64,000 bases of DNA from Pseudooceanicola sp. HF7 (GTDB lineage Bacteria; Pseudomonadota; Alphaproteobacteria; Rhodobacterales; Rhodobacteraceae): contig NZ_JAATOW010000004.1 of the NCBI RefSeq assembly GCF_011806405.1, positions 124,001 to 188,000 on the forward strand. The letters are read 5' to 3'. The notes beneath the pieces were generated by a model. The model was not told where the DNA came from. It saw only the letters and a program-made list of their open reading frames with translations, and searched no databases. The position numbers and the translations under genes are program-made. This document shows positions 18,253 to 26,190 of this stretch, one piece after another (the first letter of the stretch is position 1; each line of letters opens with the position of its first letter).

Positions 18253-19212
18253 ATGCTCGTTGACGGAAAATGGACCAGTGACTGGCAGCCCGTGCAGGCC
18301 AAGGACGAACAGGGGCGCTTCATTCGCCAGACCTCGTCCTTTCGCAACTGGATCACGCCGGATGGCAGCGCCGGCCCCACCGGCGAGGGCGGCTTCAAGG
18401 CCGAGGCGGGGCGTTACCGGCTCTATGTCGCGCTGATCTGTCCCTGGGCCTCGCGCACGCTGATTGCCCGTAAACTCAAGGGGTTGGCGGATCTGATCCC
18501 GATCACGGTCGTGGCCCCGCAGCTGACCGACCAGGGCTGGCAGTTCGGCGGCTACCCCGGTGCGGACGAAGATCCGCTGTTCGGCTCACGCTACATGCAC
18601 GAGCTTTACAGCCGGGCCGATCCGCAGATCAACGGGCGCGCCACGGTGCCGGTGCTGTGGGACATGGAGCGCAATACGATCGTGAACAATGAAAGCGCCG
18701 ATATCCTGCGGATGTTCGACAGCGCCTTCGCCGGGCTGAGCGAAAGCGCCTTCACGCTCTACCCCGAGGAACTGGCTGCGCGTATCGACGCGCTGAACCC
18801 GGATCTTTACACGCTGCTCAACAATGGCGTCTACAAGGCCGGTTTCGCCTCTTCCCAGGAAGCCTATGACGAGGCCGTCGAGGGGGTCTTCACCATGCTG
18901 GACCGGCTGGAGGACAGCATCGAGGGGCCCTTCCTGTTCGGGGACAGGGTAAGCGAAAGCGACATCCGCCTGTTCGTCACCACGATCCGCTTCGACGCGG
19001 CCTATCACGGGCTGTTCAAGACCAACCGCCGCCGGATCGCGGATTACCCGAAACTACAGGCCCAGATGGAGGCCATGCTGGCCCTGCCAGGCCTGCGCGA
19101 GACGGTGAACATGGATCACATCACGGCCGGATATTACTCCATCAAGGCGCTCAATCCCTCGGGGATCGTGCCCACCGGACCGGCGCATGTGCTGAAGCTT
19201 CTGGAGGGCTGA
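18253..19212 (+). CDS. Glutathionyl-hydroquinone reductase (Xi-class glutathione transferase)
   Basis: 319 residues. The N-terminal thioredoxin-like domain has the diagnostic CPWASR active site, with the catalytic cysteine, followed by VVAPQLTDQGW and the conserved Y-HELY-RADP region; the C-terminal helical domain follows (VESADILRMF-type NNESADILRMF, then LLNNGVYKAGFA). These features mark the YqjG/PcpF group, which reduces glutathionyl-hydroquinones to hydroquinones. The ATG at 18253 has GAGGGAGG upstream; the frame start at 18232 is a GTG. It is monocistronic, and a detoxification role would suit a bacterium degrading aromatics. Confidence 0.92.
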   Translation: MLVDGKWTSDWQPVQAKDEQGRFIRQTSSFRNWITPDGSAGPTGEGGFKAEAGRYRLYVALICPWASRTLIARKLKGLADLIPITVVAPQLTDQGWQFGGYPGADEDPLFGSRYMHELYSRADPQINGRATVPVLWDMERNTIVNNESADILRMFDSAFAGLSESAFTLYPEELAARIDALNPDLYTLLNNGVYKAGFASSQEAYDEAVEGVFTMLDRLEDSIEGPFLFGDRVSESDIRLFVTTIRFDAAYHGLFKTNRRRIADYPKLQAQMEAMLALPGLRETVNMDHITAGYYSIKALNPSGIVPTGPAHVLKLLEG

Positions 19213-19409
19213 AAGGGGCCGAAAATCCCTGTCGGTGGCACGTCTGTATCGCGTCGGTATGACGTCGGTATCACGTCGGTGCGCAGCGCGCGGGATGTTC
19301 ATCTGCTGGAAAGGTCGCCGGGCCGTGCCGCACCTGCAAAAGGACCCGTGCAGGGGCTGACCCTAGGGGGACGGACGGGATGCCGTCACCAACCACCCGG
19401 GGCAGCAGC

Positions 19410-19440
19410 AAAAAGGGACGGAGGTTGCCCCCCGTCCCTT
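19410..19440. terminator. Bidirectional rho-independent terminator
   Basis: Arms AAGGGACGG (19413-19421) and CCGTCCCTT (19432-19440) form a nine-pair stem. On the minus strand a U-run follows directly (19410-19414 region), terminating the helicase gene; on the plus strand TTCTTTTG follows, so it may also end readthrough from the reductase gene. Confidence 0.8.
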
Positions 19441-19447
19441 CTTTTGT

Positions 19448-20743
19448 TCAGGCCGCGTTGGAGCGGCGGCGCGGGCGACGCGCCTTGGGCTTGCCCTGCG
19501 CCTGACCACCGCCAAAGCTCTTGCCCTGGGACTGACCGCCGCCACCGCCGCCGCGCCGACGGTTGCCACCGCCGCCACCGCCACGCCGGCTGGCACCATC
19601 CGAGCTGCCGCCGGTGGGGGCGGTGCCGGAGGCCACGGGAATGTCGATCTTCATCAGTTTCTGGATCTGGCGGAACAGGTCGCCTTCGTCCGGAGCGCAG
19701 AAGGCGATGGCTTCGCCTTCGCGGCCGGCACGGGCCGTCCGGCCGATGCGGTGGACGTAGTTGTCCGGCACCTCGGGCAGATCGTAGTTGATCACATAGG
19801 CGACGCCAGGGATGTCGATGCCGCGTGCGGCGACATCGGTGGCCACCAGCACGTTGATCTCACCGGCGCGGAACGCCTTGATCGCGCGGTCGCGCTGGCC
19901 CTGGCTCTTGTTGCCGTGGATCGAGGCCGCGTTGTAGCCATCCGCCACCAGGCCCTTCATCAGCTTTTCCGCCCCGTGCTTGGTGCGCGAGAAGACCAGC
20001 GTCAGCGCACCGAGGTCCTGGGACAGGATCTCGCGCAGCTTGCGGGGCTTTTCGGCCTTGGGCAGGAAGTGGATGCTTTGGGTGACCTTGTCGGCGGGCT
20101 TGCCGGGGGCCGCGACCTGGATCCGCTTGGGATCGGTCAGGTAGGCGCGCGACAGCTCTTCCATCTGCTTGGGCATGGTGGCCGAGAACAGCATGGTCTG
20201 GCGCGGCACGCCCAGTTGCGGCGCGATCCGGCGCAGCGCGTGGATGAAGCCCATGTCGAGCATCTGGTCGGCCTCGTCCAGCACCAGCTGGGTGACGGTG
20301 GACAGGTCCACCGCGCGGCGGTCCATCAGGTCGATCAGGCGGCCGGGCGTGGCCACCAGGATATCGGTGCCGCGGGCAAGCGCGTTGATCTGGCGGTTGA
20401 TGGACTGGCCACCCACCACGGTCACGACGCGGATGCGGGTACCATCGGTCAGCACCTTGAGGTTGTCGGCGATCTGGTTGATCAGCTCGCGCGTCGGGGC
20501 CAGGATCAGGGCCTTGGCGGTCTTGGGCGCGGGCTTGGCCGGCTGGCCCAGCAGGGCGTCGATCAGCGGCAGGCCGAAGGCCATGGTCTTGCCGGTGCCG
20601 GTCTGGGCCAGGCCCATGATGTCATTGCCTTCTAGCGCCAGCGGGATCGCCTGGGCCTGGATCGGGGTGGGGGTGGTGAACTTTGCGCGCACAAGCGCTT
20701 CATTGAGCTCAGGCTTGAGGCCGAGCGTATCGAAATCGGACAA
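19448..20743 (-). CDS. DEAD-box ATP-dependent RNA helicase (RhlE-like)
   Basis: 431 residues. Motifs in order: Q motif (FTTPTPIQAQAIP), AQTGTGKT, PTREL, TPGR, DEAD, SAT, a HGNKSQGQRDRAI segment, and HRIGRTAR. A C-terminal tail of about 65 residues is rich in glycine, arginine, glutamine and lysine, typical of RhlE-type RNA chaperoning extensions. I place the start at the TTG 20741-20743, which has AAAGGA six bases upstream and gives the usual SDFDTLGL beginning; the ATG at 20770 lacks a ribosome site. It acts on structured RNA in ribosome assembly or cold adaptation. Confidence 0.93.
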   Translation of the reverse strand: MSDFDTLGLKPELNEALVRAKFTTPTPIQAQAIPLALEGNDIMGLAQTGTGKTMAFGLPLIDALLGQPAKPAPKTAKALILAPTRELINQIADNLKVLTDGTRIRVVTVVGGQSINRQINALARGTDILVATPGRLIDLMDRRAVDLSTVTQLVLDEADQMLDMGFIHALRRIAPQLGVPRQTMLFSATMPKQMEELSRAYLTDPKRIQVAAPGKPADKVTQSIHFLPKAEKPRKLREILSQDLGALTLVFSRTKHGAEKLMKGLVADGYNAASIHGNKSQGQRDRAIKAFRAGEINVLVATDVAARGIDIPGVAYVINYDLPEVPDNYVHRIGRTARAGREGEAIAFCAPDEGDLFRQIQKLMKIDIPVASGTAPTGGSSDGASRRGGGGGGNRRRGGGGGGQSQGKSFGGGQAQGKPKARRPRRRSNAA

Positions 20744-21100
20744 ATCGTATCCTTTGCAGCCCGGGATCATCGAGACCCGTCATCGCGGGTCCGGCCGGGC
20801 AGGGAGTTCCGGCCACGCAGGGAGCGCAGCCAATAAAGGTCATCCTGCCGCGAGGGGCAGGACGGGCGAGGGTGGCGCGGGAATCGTCTTGGACCGCGCC
20901 TGGACCCTGCGTGAATGGGAACCGGGAAATCAGGGACGCCGAGGCCAGAGGGCCAGGCATGCTCACGCGGCAGCGCGGCGTCCTGAGGCACAGGTGGGGG
21001 ATTTGCGACGCAATGTCAAGGCTTGCCGGAGTCCGCGCCCCGAAGGCGCAGCATGCCTACCGCCCCGCCCTGCCCCGCATTCACCTGCTGCGCTAGGCGC
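20744..21100. other. Intergenic region without recognisable gene
   Basis: About 360 bases upstream of the helicase. It should contain the helicase promoter and a leader. Open frames here have no coherent protein pattern and no ribosome sites, and I see no clear hairpin or repeat. Confidence 0.5.
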
Positions 21101-21226
21101 TTAACGGAACCGGAGCTCTTCGTAGATGATCCGTTCGGGGCGCAGCCCCAAGTCCGGGAATTGTTGCGCCATTTCCGCCACGAAGGGCCGGGAGCCGCCG
21201 ATGGCGCGGGTGAAATCGCCCAGTGC
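21101..21226 (-). pseudogene. C-terminal remnant of a ferredoxin-reductase-like oxidoreductase
   Basis: About 41 residues before a stop codon read ALGDFTRAIGGSRPFVAEM and then a PDLGLRPERIIYEELRF end. This is the pattern of the last helix and strand of FNR-family reductases (a GSRPFV-type phosphate/nicotinamide turn, then 'LG..P.RI.YE.F'). Upstream in the same frame the sequence becomes incoherent, and no start, FAD motif or NAD motif is found. It appears to be the decayed end of a larger gene. Confidence 0.4.
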
Positions 21227-21502
21227 CGGATGAAGAAGGGGCGCAGTTCTGCCGCTTGGGCAATGCGAAAAGCTTCGACACTGCCCCAGCGGTGACCAGG
21301 CCGCCTGCTGTCGAACGGCGAGCGGACGCGGTTCGACGCTGCGGTTTTCCGGGGTGTGACAGCGTGACGTGACAAACAATCCCGACCTGTCCCGCACCTT
21401 GGACGCGGGACAGGTGGCGGTCCGCTCTGCGGACCTTTCAGACCTTCACTGCGGGTGCGCGAATGACCGGTGCGACTGATGGAGTTAGCGGTTCAGCTCT
21501 CT

Positions 21503-21536
21503 CCGCAGATCAGCGCACTATACCCTTGATCTGCGG
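21503..21536 (-). terminator. Candidate terminator hairpin after the LprI-like gene
   Basis: Perfect 10-base arms CCGCAGATCA (21503-21512) and TGATCTGCGG (21527-21536) lie four bases beyond the stop codon at 21540. No U-run follows, so termination may be rho-assisted or the stem may serve to protect the 3' end. Confidence 0.5.
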
Positions 21537-21539
21537 GGT

Positions 21540-22040
21540 TCATGGCTTCTGGAAGCGGTCGACCATATCGCGCAAGACAAACGATTGTTCCGCCGTTGCC
21601 TGCATTTTGCATTCGGTTCCGCCAGGTCCGGCACCGGTGCCCCCATTGTAACTCAAGCCGACGAGGCTGCAGCGCGAATCGCGGTACGAGATCCAGGCGC
21701 GTTGCATGCTGCGGAGTTCATCTTCGGCGATGGCGGGGGTCGAGCCCGTTTCATCCGCGGCGTCATCAAAGGCCTGAACCTCGGTCATGAGGTCGCTATA
21801 GGTACTGTTTAGCAGGCCATCCCAAAAGTCGAGTTCCAGACCGTAGCACGCCCCATATACTGCGCCACCGCCGCCCGCATCCTCGATGCAGGTTGCCGAG
21901 GCGCGTCCAATACAGGCATGCTGGTCGGTGTTTGCAGCCAGGCAACTTTCGATGTCCTTGGTATCAACGGTCGGATCCTGCGCCCACACCGGTGTAGCAA
22001 AGGCCATCAGCCCGGCCAGAAACGCAAATTGAACTCTCAT
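21540..22040 (-). CDS. LprI/DUF1311-like secreted protein
   Basis: 166 residues from the ATG at 22038-22040; the frame above it (to 22172) has no ribosome site and would bury the signal peptide. A Sec signal peptide is clear (MRVQFAFLAGLMAFATPVWA, cleavage near residue 20). The mature part is cysteine-rich, with four to six cysteines placed as in the DUF1311/LprI N-terminal domain, and it contains the typical helix ending in MQRAWISYRDSRC. Some members inhibit host lysozyme; in free-living bacteria the role is unclear. Monocistronic. Confidence 0.82.
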   Translation of the reverse strand: MRVQFAFLAGLMAFATPVWAQDPTVDTKDIESCLAANTDQHACIGRASATCIEDAGGGGAVYGACYGLELDFWDGLLNSTYSDLMTEVQAFDDAADETGSTPAIAEDELRSMQRAWISYRDSRCSLVGLSYNGGTGAGPGGTECKMQATAEQSFVLRDMVDRFQKP

Positions 22041-22275
22041 GATATGGCCTTTTTTGTGTGTAGGGAGGGTGTAGCGTAGCTCGTAACTCTCTTCGGAGAT
22101 GAAAGAATTTCGTCTCCGTCCTACAGCTGTTTCAACGGATGTCGACCTAGTCCTGTCTCCCTGAATGTCCACGGCGGGACACGATCAGGACAGTGTCGTC
22201 ACGCCTGAAAACAGCGCGCCCGGTGTCCGATTTTCGACCTGGCCGGAAGGGCGGTTTCGTATGACACCTGCCCCC
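22041..22275. other. Intergenic region upstream of the LprI-like gene
   Basis: Together with the terminator and the 100 bases after the aldehyde dehydrogenase stop this makes a 380-base non-coding stretch. It should contain the LprI-like promoter; AT-rich sequence lies at 22048-22125. No open frame with a ribosome site is seen. Confidence 0.45.
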
Positions 22276-22318
22276 AAAAACCAGCGGGGCATCGTTCGGA
22301 CGCGCCGAACGATGCCCC
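22276..22318 (-). terminator. Terminator of the aldehyde dehydrogenase transcript
   Basis: A perfect 14-pair stem (arms 22286-22299 and 22305-22318) with a five-base loop is followed on the minus strand by GGTTTTTG. It lies about 100 bases beyond the aldehyde dehydrogenase stop and is the only strong terminator candidate in the gap. Confidence 0.65.
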
Positions 22319-22420
22319 GGGGACTCCTGTCAGCGCGCCGCCTCCTCCCCAGGGTCACGCGCGATGACAGGAGCCGGATCCGCCAACCGGTCCCGGTCGG
22401 TGGCGGATCTTTCGCTACCG

Positions 22421-23869
22421 TCAGATCGGGTAATGGATGTCCCCGTTCTGGACGGTGATCCAGCGCAGCTCCGTGAACTCTGCGATGCCCCAGGTGCCCC
22501 CGAAGCGGCCATAGCCGGAGTCCTTGGTGCCGCCGAAGGGCATCTGGGCCTCGTCATGAACGGTGGGGCCGTTCACGTGGCAGATGCCGCTTTCGATCCG
22601 GCCCGCCACCGCCATGGCGCGGTTGATGTCGCGCGAGAAGACCGCAGCCGAGAGGCCCATGTCGCTTTCATTGGCAACGCAGACGGCCTCGTCCTCATCC
22701 GCGACGCGGATGATGGAGGTCACGGGGCCAAAGCTTTCCTCTTCGTAGAGGCGCATCTGGGGGGTCACGCCATCCACCGCCGCAGCGTTCAGCAGCGTGT
22801 CGTTGCCCCCGCCGCCGATCAGCCGCGCGCCCTTGGAGGTCGCGTCGTCGATCAGCTCGCGGATGCGGTCCGCCGCGCCGGCGTTGACCATGGAGCCCAG
22901 CGGCGCCGTGCCCTCTTCCGGAGAGCCGGCCTTCAGGCTTTCGACCTTGCGCGCGAAGGCCTCCACGAACTTGTCGGCGATGGGGTCCACCACGATGATG
23001 CGTTCGGTCGACATGCAGATCTGGCCCTGGTTCATGTAGGCGCCAAAGCCCGCGGCCGCGACGGCGGCGTCGATATCGGCATCCTCGAGCACCAGGAAGG
23101 GGGCCTTGCCGCCCAGTTCCAGCAGCGCCGGCTTCAGGTGGCGCCCGGCGCTTTCGGCGATGATCCGGCCCACGCGGGTGGAGCCGGTGAAGTTCACGCG
23201 GCGCACGGCGGGATGGGCGATCAGGGTCTCGACCAGCTCTGCGGCGTCTTCCGGCGCATTGGAGATCGCGTTGACCGCGCCCTTTGGCAGCCCGGCCTCT
23301 GCCACGGCTTCCAGGATCAGCGCATGGGTGCGCGGGCAGAGTTCAGAGGTCTTCATGACCACCGTGTTGCCGCAGGCCAGCGGCGTCGCGATGGAGCGCA
23401 CGCCCAGGATCACCGGCGCGTTCCACGGCGCCATGGAAAGCACCACGCCCGCCGGCTGGCGCACCGCGTAGGCGGTGGAGCCGGGGCGGTTGGAGGGCAC
23501 GATCTCTCCCTTGATCTGGGTGGTGAGGGCGGCGGCCTCCAGCAGCATGTCGGCGGCAAGCATGACGTTGAACCGCGCCCAGCCTTCGGTCGCGCCGATC
23601 TCTGCCTTCATGGCCTCGACGATGGCGTCGCCCTTGGCCTGCAGCGCTTCTGATGCCTTCATCAGCAGCTTGCGGCGTTCGCCGGGGCCGGTGGCGGACC
23701 AGGCCGGGAAGGCGGCGGCGGCGGCATCCACGGCGCGGATGGCATCGGCAGAGGAGGCCGCGGCGGCGGTGGTCGCCACCTCACCCGTGATCGGGTTGTT
23801 GCGCGTGAAGGTACGGCCCCCTTCGGCGGAAACGGTCGTGCCGTCGATGAAAAGGTCTAGGTCTTTCAT
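22421..23869 (-). CDS. NAD-dependent aldehyde dehydrogenase (vanillin/salicylaldehyde dehydrogenase-like)
   Basis: 482 residues, full length for the family. Seen are the MAPWNAPV cofactor-loop region, FTGSTRVG, LELGGKAP with the catalytic glutamate, NQGQICMSTERI with the catalytic cysteine, and the ESFGP and PFGGTKDSGYGRFGG ends. The sequence type is closest to aromatic aldehyde dehydrogenases such as Vdh and salicylaldehyde dehydrogenase. The ATG at 23867-23869 is preceded by a CAGGA-type site; the frame up to 23938 is non-coding leader. An AraC regulator is divergent and probably controls it. Confidence 0.9.
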   Translation of the reverse strand: MKDLDLFIDGTTVSAEGGRTFTRNNPITGEVATTAAAASSADAIRAVDAAAAAFPAWSATGPGERRKLLMKASEALQAKGDAIVEAMKAEIGATEGWARFNVMLAADMLLEAAALTTQIKGEIVPSNRPGSTAYAVRQPAGVVLSMAPWNAPVILGVRSIATPLACGNTVVMKTSELCPRTHALILEAVAEAGLPKGAVNAISNAPEDAAELVETLIAHPAVRRVNFTGSTRVGRIIAESAGRHLKPALLELGGKAPFLVLEDADIDAAVAAAGFGAYMNQGQICMSTERIIVVDPIADKFVEAFARKVESLKAGSPEEGTAPLGSMVNAGAADRIRELIDDATSKGARLIGGGGNDTLLNAAAVDGVTPQMRLYEEESFGPVTSIIRVADEDEAVCVANESDMGLSAAVFSRDINRAMAVAGRIESGICHVNGPTVHDEAQMPFGGTKDSGYGRFGGTWGIAEFTELRWITVQNGDIHYPI

Positions 23870-24414
23870 TTTCCTGGTTCTCCTGTCCTTGAAGTGTCGA
23901 CATGGGCGGTGGGACCCGCCCAGGAAAGCGTCTTGCATCCCCGGTCAGGCGGCTCTGTCGGGCCGCCCTGCTGCCGCGGGGCCGTTGCGCACCCCGATCG
24001 GAGCCGGGTCCGGGGTCTTCGGCATCGCCTGTAACTGGGGTGTGCGGGCGTGGCGGTGGCTTCGCCCTGAAGCTCATCTAGTGCGTTCGCGATCCGCGAC
24101 CCGCCCTGCCCCGGGCGTGCTGCGCGAAGCCGGCGGGTTGCGCCGGGCGTCCGGGCCGGGCCTGGGCAGCCGAAAGGCCGCGCGGGACCGCGCGACGCTT
24201 GAGATCTTTCATGTTCTTCCTCCCGTTGATCCCTTTCGGGATCCTCCCTGTCCGGATCGAACCGCTGGCTGCTCCGCTCGCGGTCCGGGACAGGGGGAGA
24301 GTAGGAGGAAAGCCCGCGCCCTAAAATGAACGCATGGGCGGAAAAATTGCACGAGTATGGCGTTTTCCGCTAGGATCGGCCCCGACGATCACGAAAACGC
24401 GAGGGGGACGCGCG
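23870..24414. promoter_or_regulatory. 545-base divergent control region between aldehyde dehydrogenase and AraC regulator
   Basis: The region must hold the promoters of both flanking genes. It contains a minus-strand short open frame (24078-24212, 44 residues) with a strong GGGAGGA ribosome site that begins MKDL, exactly like both aldehyde dehydrogenases in this window, but continues as a low-complexity arginine/proline/glycine-rich peptide. Just upstream of that site lies a small hairpin, GATCCC (24228-24233) with GGGATC (24238-24243). The short frame could be a leader peptide or the scar of a deleted dehydrogenase gene. Confidence 0.4.
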
Positions 24415-25329
24415 GTGGGCGCGAGGCAGTCAAGGACAGGGCAGACAAGGACAGGGCAGACCAGTGGCGCGGCAACGCGGGAAGCGGAGCTGCGCGCGCC
24501 GGGGATGACCTGCCGGCGGATCCGCAGCCCCTTGGCCGAAGCGCCCCATGTGCTGCGCCCCGGCCAGTTCACCCTGCTTCTGCTGCAAGCCGGGCAGGCC
24601 CGCTTCGAGACCGCGCATGACAGCTGCTTCGAGGCGCCGCGCCTGATCTGGCTGGGCGACAGCCATGACGCGCGGCTGATGATCGGCGCGGGCAGCCGGG
24701 GCCTGCTGCTGGACATGAGCCCGCAGGGCCTGGCCCGCGCCCTGCCCGCCACCGCCTTCGGCGAAGAGCTGGGCGCGGCGCTGCATGGCGATATCTCTTT
24801 CGCGCCCGGGGCGATGATGACCCGGCTGGCCGACCGCCTGGCCGAGATCGACGAGGAGCTTTTCACCGGTGGCCCGGCCTCTGGCATGATCGCGGGGCAT
24901 AACCTTTCGGTCCTGCTGATCCAGCTCTGGCGTGGGGCCAAGGCCCGGCGGGCCCATCCCGAGGCGGCCTCGGGCGGGGTGATGCAGCGGTTCGAGCAGC
25001 TGGTGGGCCTGCATCTGCGCGATCACTGGACGGTGGGAGAATATGCCGAGGCGCTTGGGGTCAGCCGGGACAGGCTGGCGCGCGCGGTGCGCAAGGCGGC
25101 GGCGCGCTCGCCACAGGCCTACCTGCACGAGGCCCTGCACCGGGAAGCCGTCGAGCTGTTGACCCATTCAGGCCTGCAGGTGGCGCAGATCGGCTTCCGG
25201 CTGGGGTTTTCCGATCCCGGCTATTTCAACCGTTTCTTCACCCGGATGGAGGGGCTGCCCCCGGCGCGCTTCCGCAAGCGGTCCGTGCGGCGGGTCCGGG
25301 TCAGCGACAGCTTCGCCGCCTGGCCCTGA
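24415..25329 (+). CDS. AraC family transcriptional regulator
   Basis: 304 residues from the GTG at 24415, which has GAGGGGGA six bases upstream; an upstream ATG at 24334 has none. The C-terminal hundred residues are an AraC DNA-binding domain with two helix-turn-helix units (VGEYAEALGVSRDRLARAVRKAA and LQVAQIGFRLGFSDPGYFNRFFTRMEGLPPARFR). The N-terminal part is a probable cupin-like sensor. Residues about 8-17 come from a perfect 15-base tandem duplication. Divergent orientation from the aldehyde dehydrogenase at 22421 suggests it regulates that gene in response to an aromatic aldehyde or acid. Confidence 0.88.
   Translation: MGARQSRTGQTRTGQTSGAATREAELRAPGMTCRRIRSPLAEAPHVLRPGQFTLLLLQAGQARFETAHDSCFEAPRLIWLGDSHDARLMIGAGSRGLLLDMSPQGLARALPATAFGEELGAALHGDISFAPGAMMTRLADRLAEIDEELFTGGPASGMIAGHNLSVLLIQLWRGAKARRAHPEAASGGVMQRFEQLVGLHLRDHWTVGEYAEALGVSRDRLARAVRKAAARSPQAYLHEALHREAVELLTHSGLQVAQIGFRLGFSDPGYFNRFFTRMEGLPPARFRKRSVRRVRVSDSFAAWP
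24431..24460 (+). repeat. Perfect 15-base tandem duplication
   Basis: Two adjacent identical 15-base units (24431-24445 and 24446-24460) encode the repeated pentapeptide RTGQT near the start of the AraC regulator. The repeat preserves the reading frame and could expand or contract by slippage. Confidence 0.8.
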
Positions 25330-25355
25330 GGCCCCGATCCCGGCAAAGGCGCAGG

Positions 25356-25375
25356 GACAGGCGCGCGCGCCTGTC
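25356..25375. terminator. Shared hairpin between convergent genes
   Basis: A 20-base perfect palindrome with a GCGCGCGCGC core lies in the 49-base gap between the convergent AraC and yaeQ genes. It can act on both strands; no U-run is present, so termination strength is uncertain. Confidence 0.5.
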
Positions 25376-25378
25376 AGG

Positions 25379-25921
25379 TCAGGCCGCGTCCTTCCACTTG
25401 ACCGGGGTGACATAGATCAGCCGGTCATCGACGCTGACCATGACATCGCCGTCCTGGATATTGACCTGCAGCTTCATCGAGCGGTTGGCCAGTTCCGCCA
25501 GCTCCGTCGTGGCCTGTTCGGAAAAGCTGACGACCTTGAGGTTGTCGAAACGGGTGGTGCTGTTCTTCACCTTGTCCCACCAGCTTTCCGCCGTGCGGCC
25601 ATAGGCATAGACGATCACCTGCCCCGCCTTGCCGCAGGATTGGCGCAGGACCTTTTCACTGGGCTGGCCCAGCATCGCCCAAAGCTCAAGCTCTCCGCTC
25701 AGGCTCTTGCGCCACAGGTCGGGCTCTTCATCCGTGGACAGGCCCTTGGTCAGCTCAAGCTGCTCATCGGCATTCAGGGCAAAGGCCAGCAGGCGCACCA
25801 TCAGGCGTTCGTCCGTCTCTGACGGATGCTTGGCCACGGTCAGCTTGTGGGTTTCGTAGTAGTGACGATCCATATCGGCGACAGAGAGTTCGACTTTATA
25901 GATGGTGGATTTTTGCGCCAT
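25379..25921 (-). CDS. yaeQ: YaeQ family protein
   Basis: 180 residues of the YaeQ family, which has a PD-(D/E)XK nuclease-like fold. Recognisable stretches are KSTIYKVELSVADMDRHYYE at the N-terminus, the HPSETDERLMVRLLAFALNA helix, PDLWRKSLSGELELWAMLGQPSEK and the AYGRTAESWW strand. The ATG at 25919-25921 follows GAGGG; the open frame up to 26023 is leader. Its cellular role is not settled. It is divergent from the aerolysin-like gene with a 269-base gap. Confidence 0.92.
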   Translation of the reverse strand: MAQKSTIYKVELSVADMDRHYYETHKLTVAKHPSETDERLMVRLLAFALNADEQLELTKGLSTDEEPDLWRKSLSGELELWAMLGQPSEKVLRQSCGKAGQVIVYAYGRTAESWWDKVKNSTTRFDNLKVVSFSEQATTELAELANRSMKLQVNIQDGDVMVSVDDRLIYVTPVKWKDAA

Positions 25922-26190
25922 GACGGGTCCCTCGGTCGGCAAGATAAGGATGCCTAGTGGGTCTGGCGGCTTTGTGAAAGCAGATAGAGAGCGGGCCTGC
26001 GAATAAAGCCCCGGGGGCGCCATCTGCCTGCCCGAGCTGACGGGTGGGCATCGGAGTGCCCCCTACCCAAAGCGGCCCACCCAGCGCGGGGCCGGATCGC
26101 GAAAAGTCTTCAGGTCTTTTTGAACCTCTGCCGGGGCTGCGGCGACCCATGGTCACGGAACTGAAGGATCATGCAAAAGGAGACACTGTC

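Noticed and set aside
25922-26190. YaeQ as partner or immunity protein of the aerolysin-like gene
   Set aside because: The genes are divergent, and YaeQ is a widely conserved stand-alone protein; nothing in the sequence links them.
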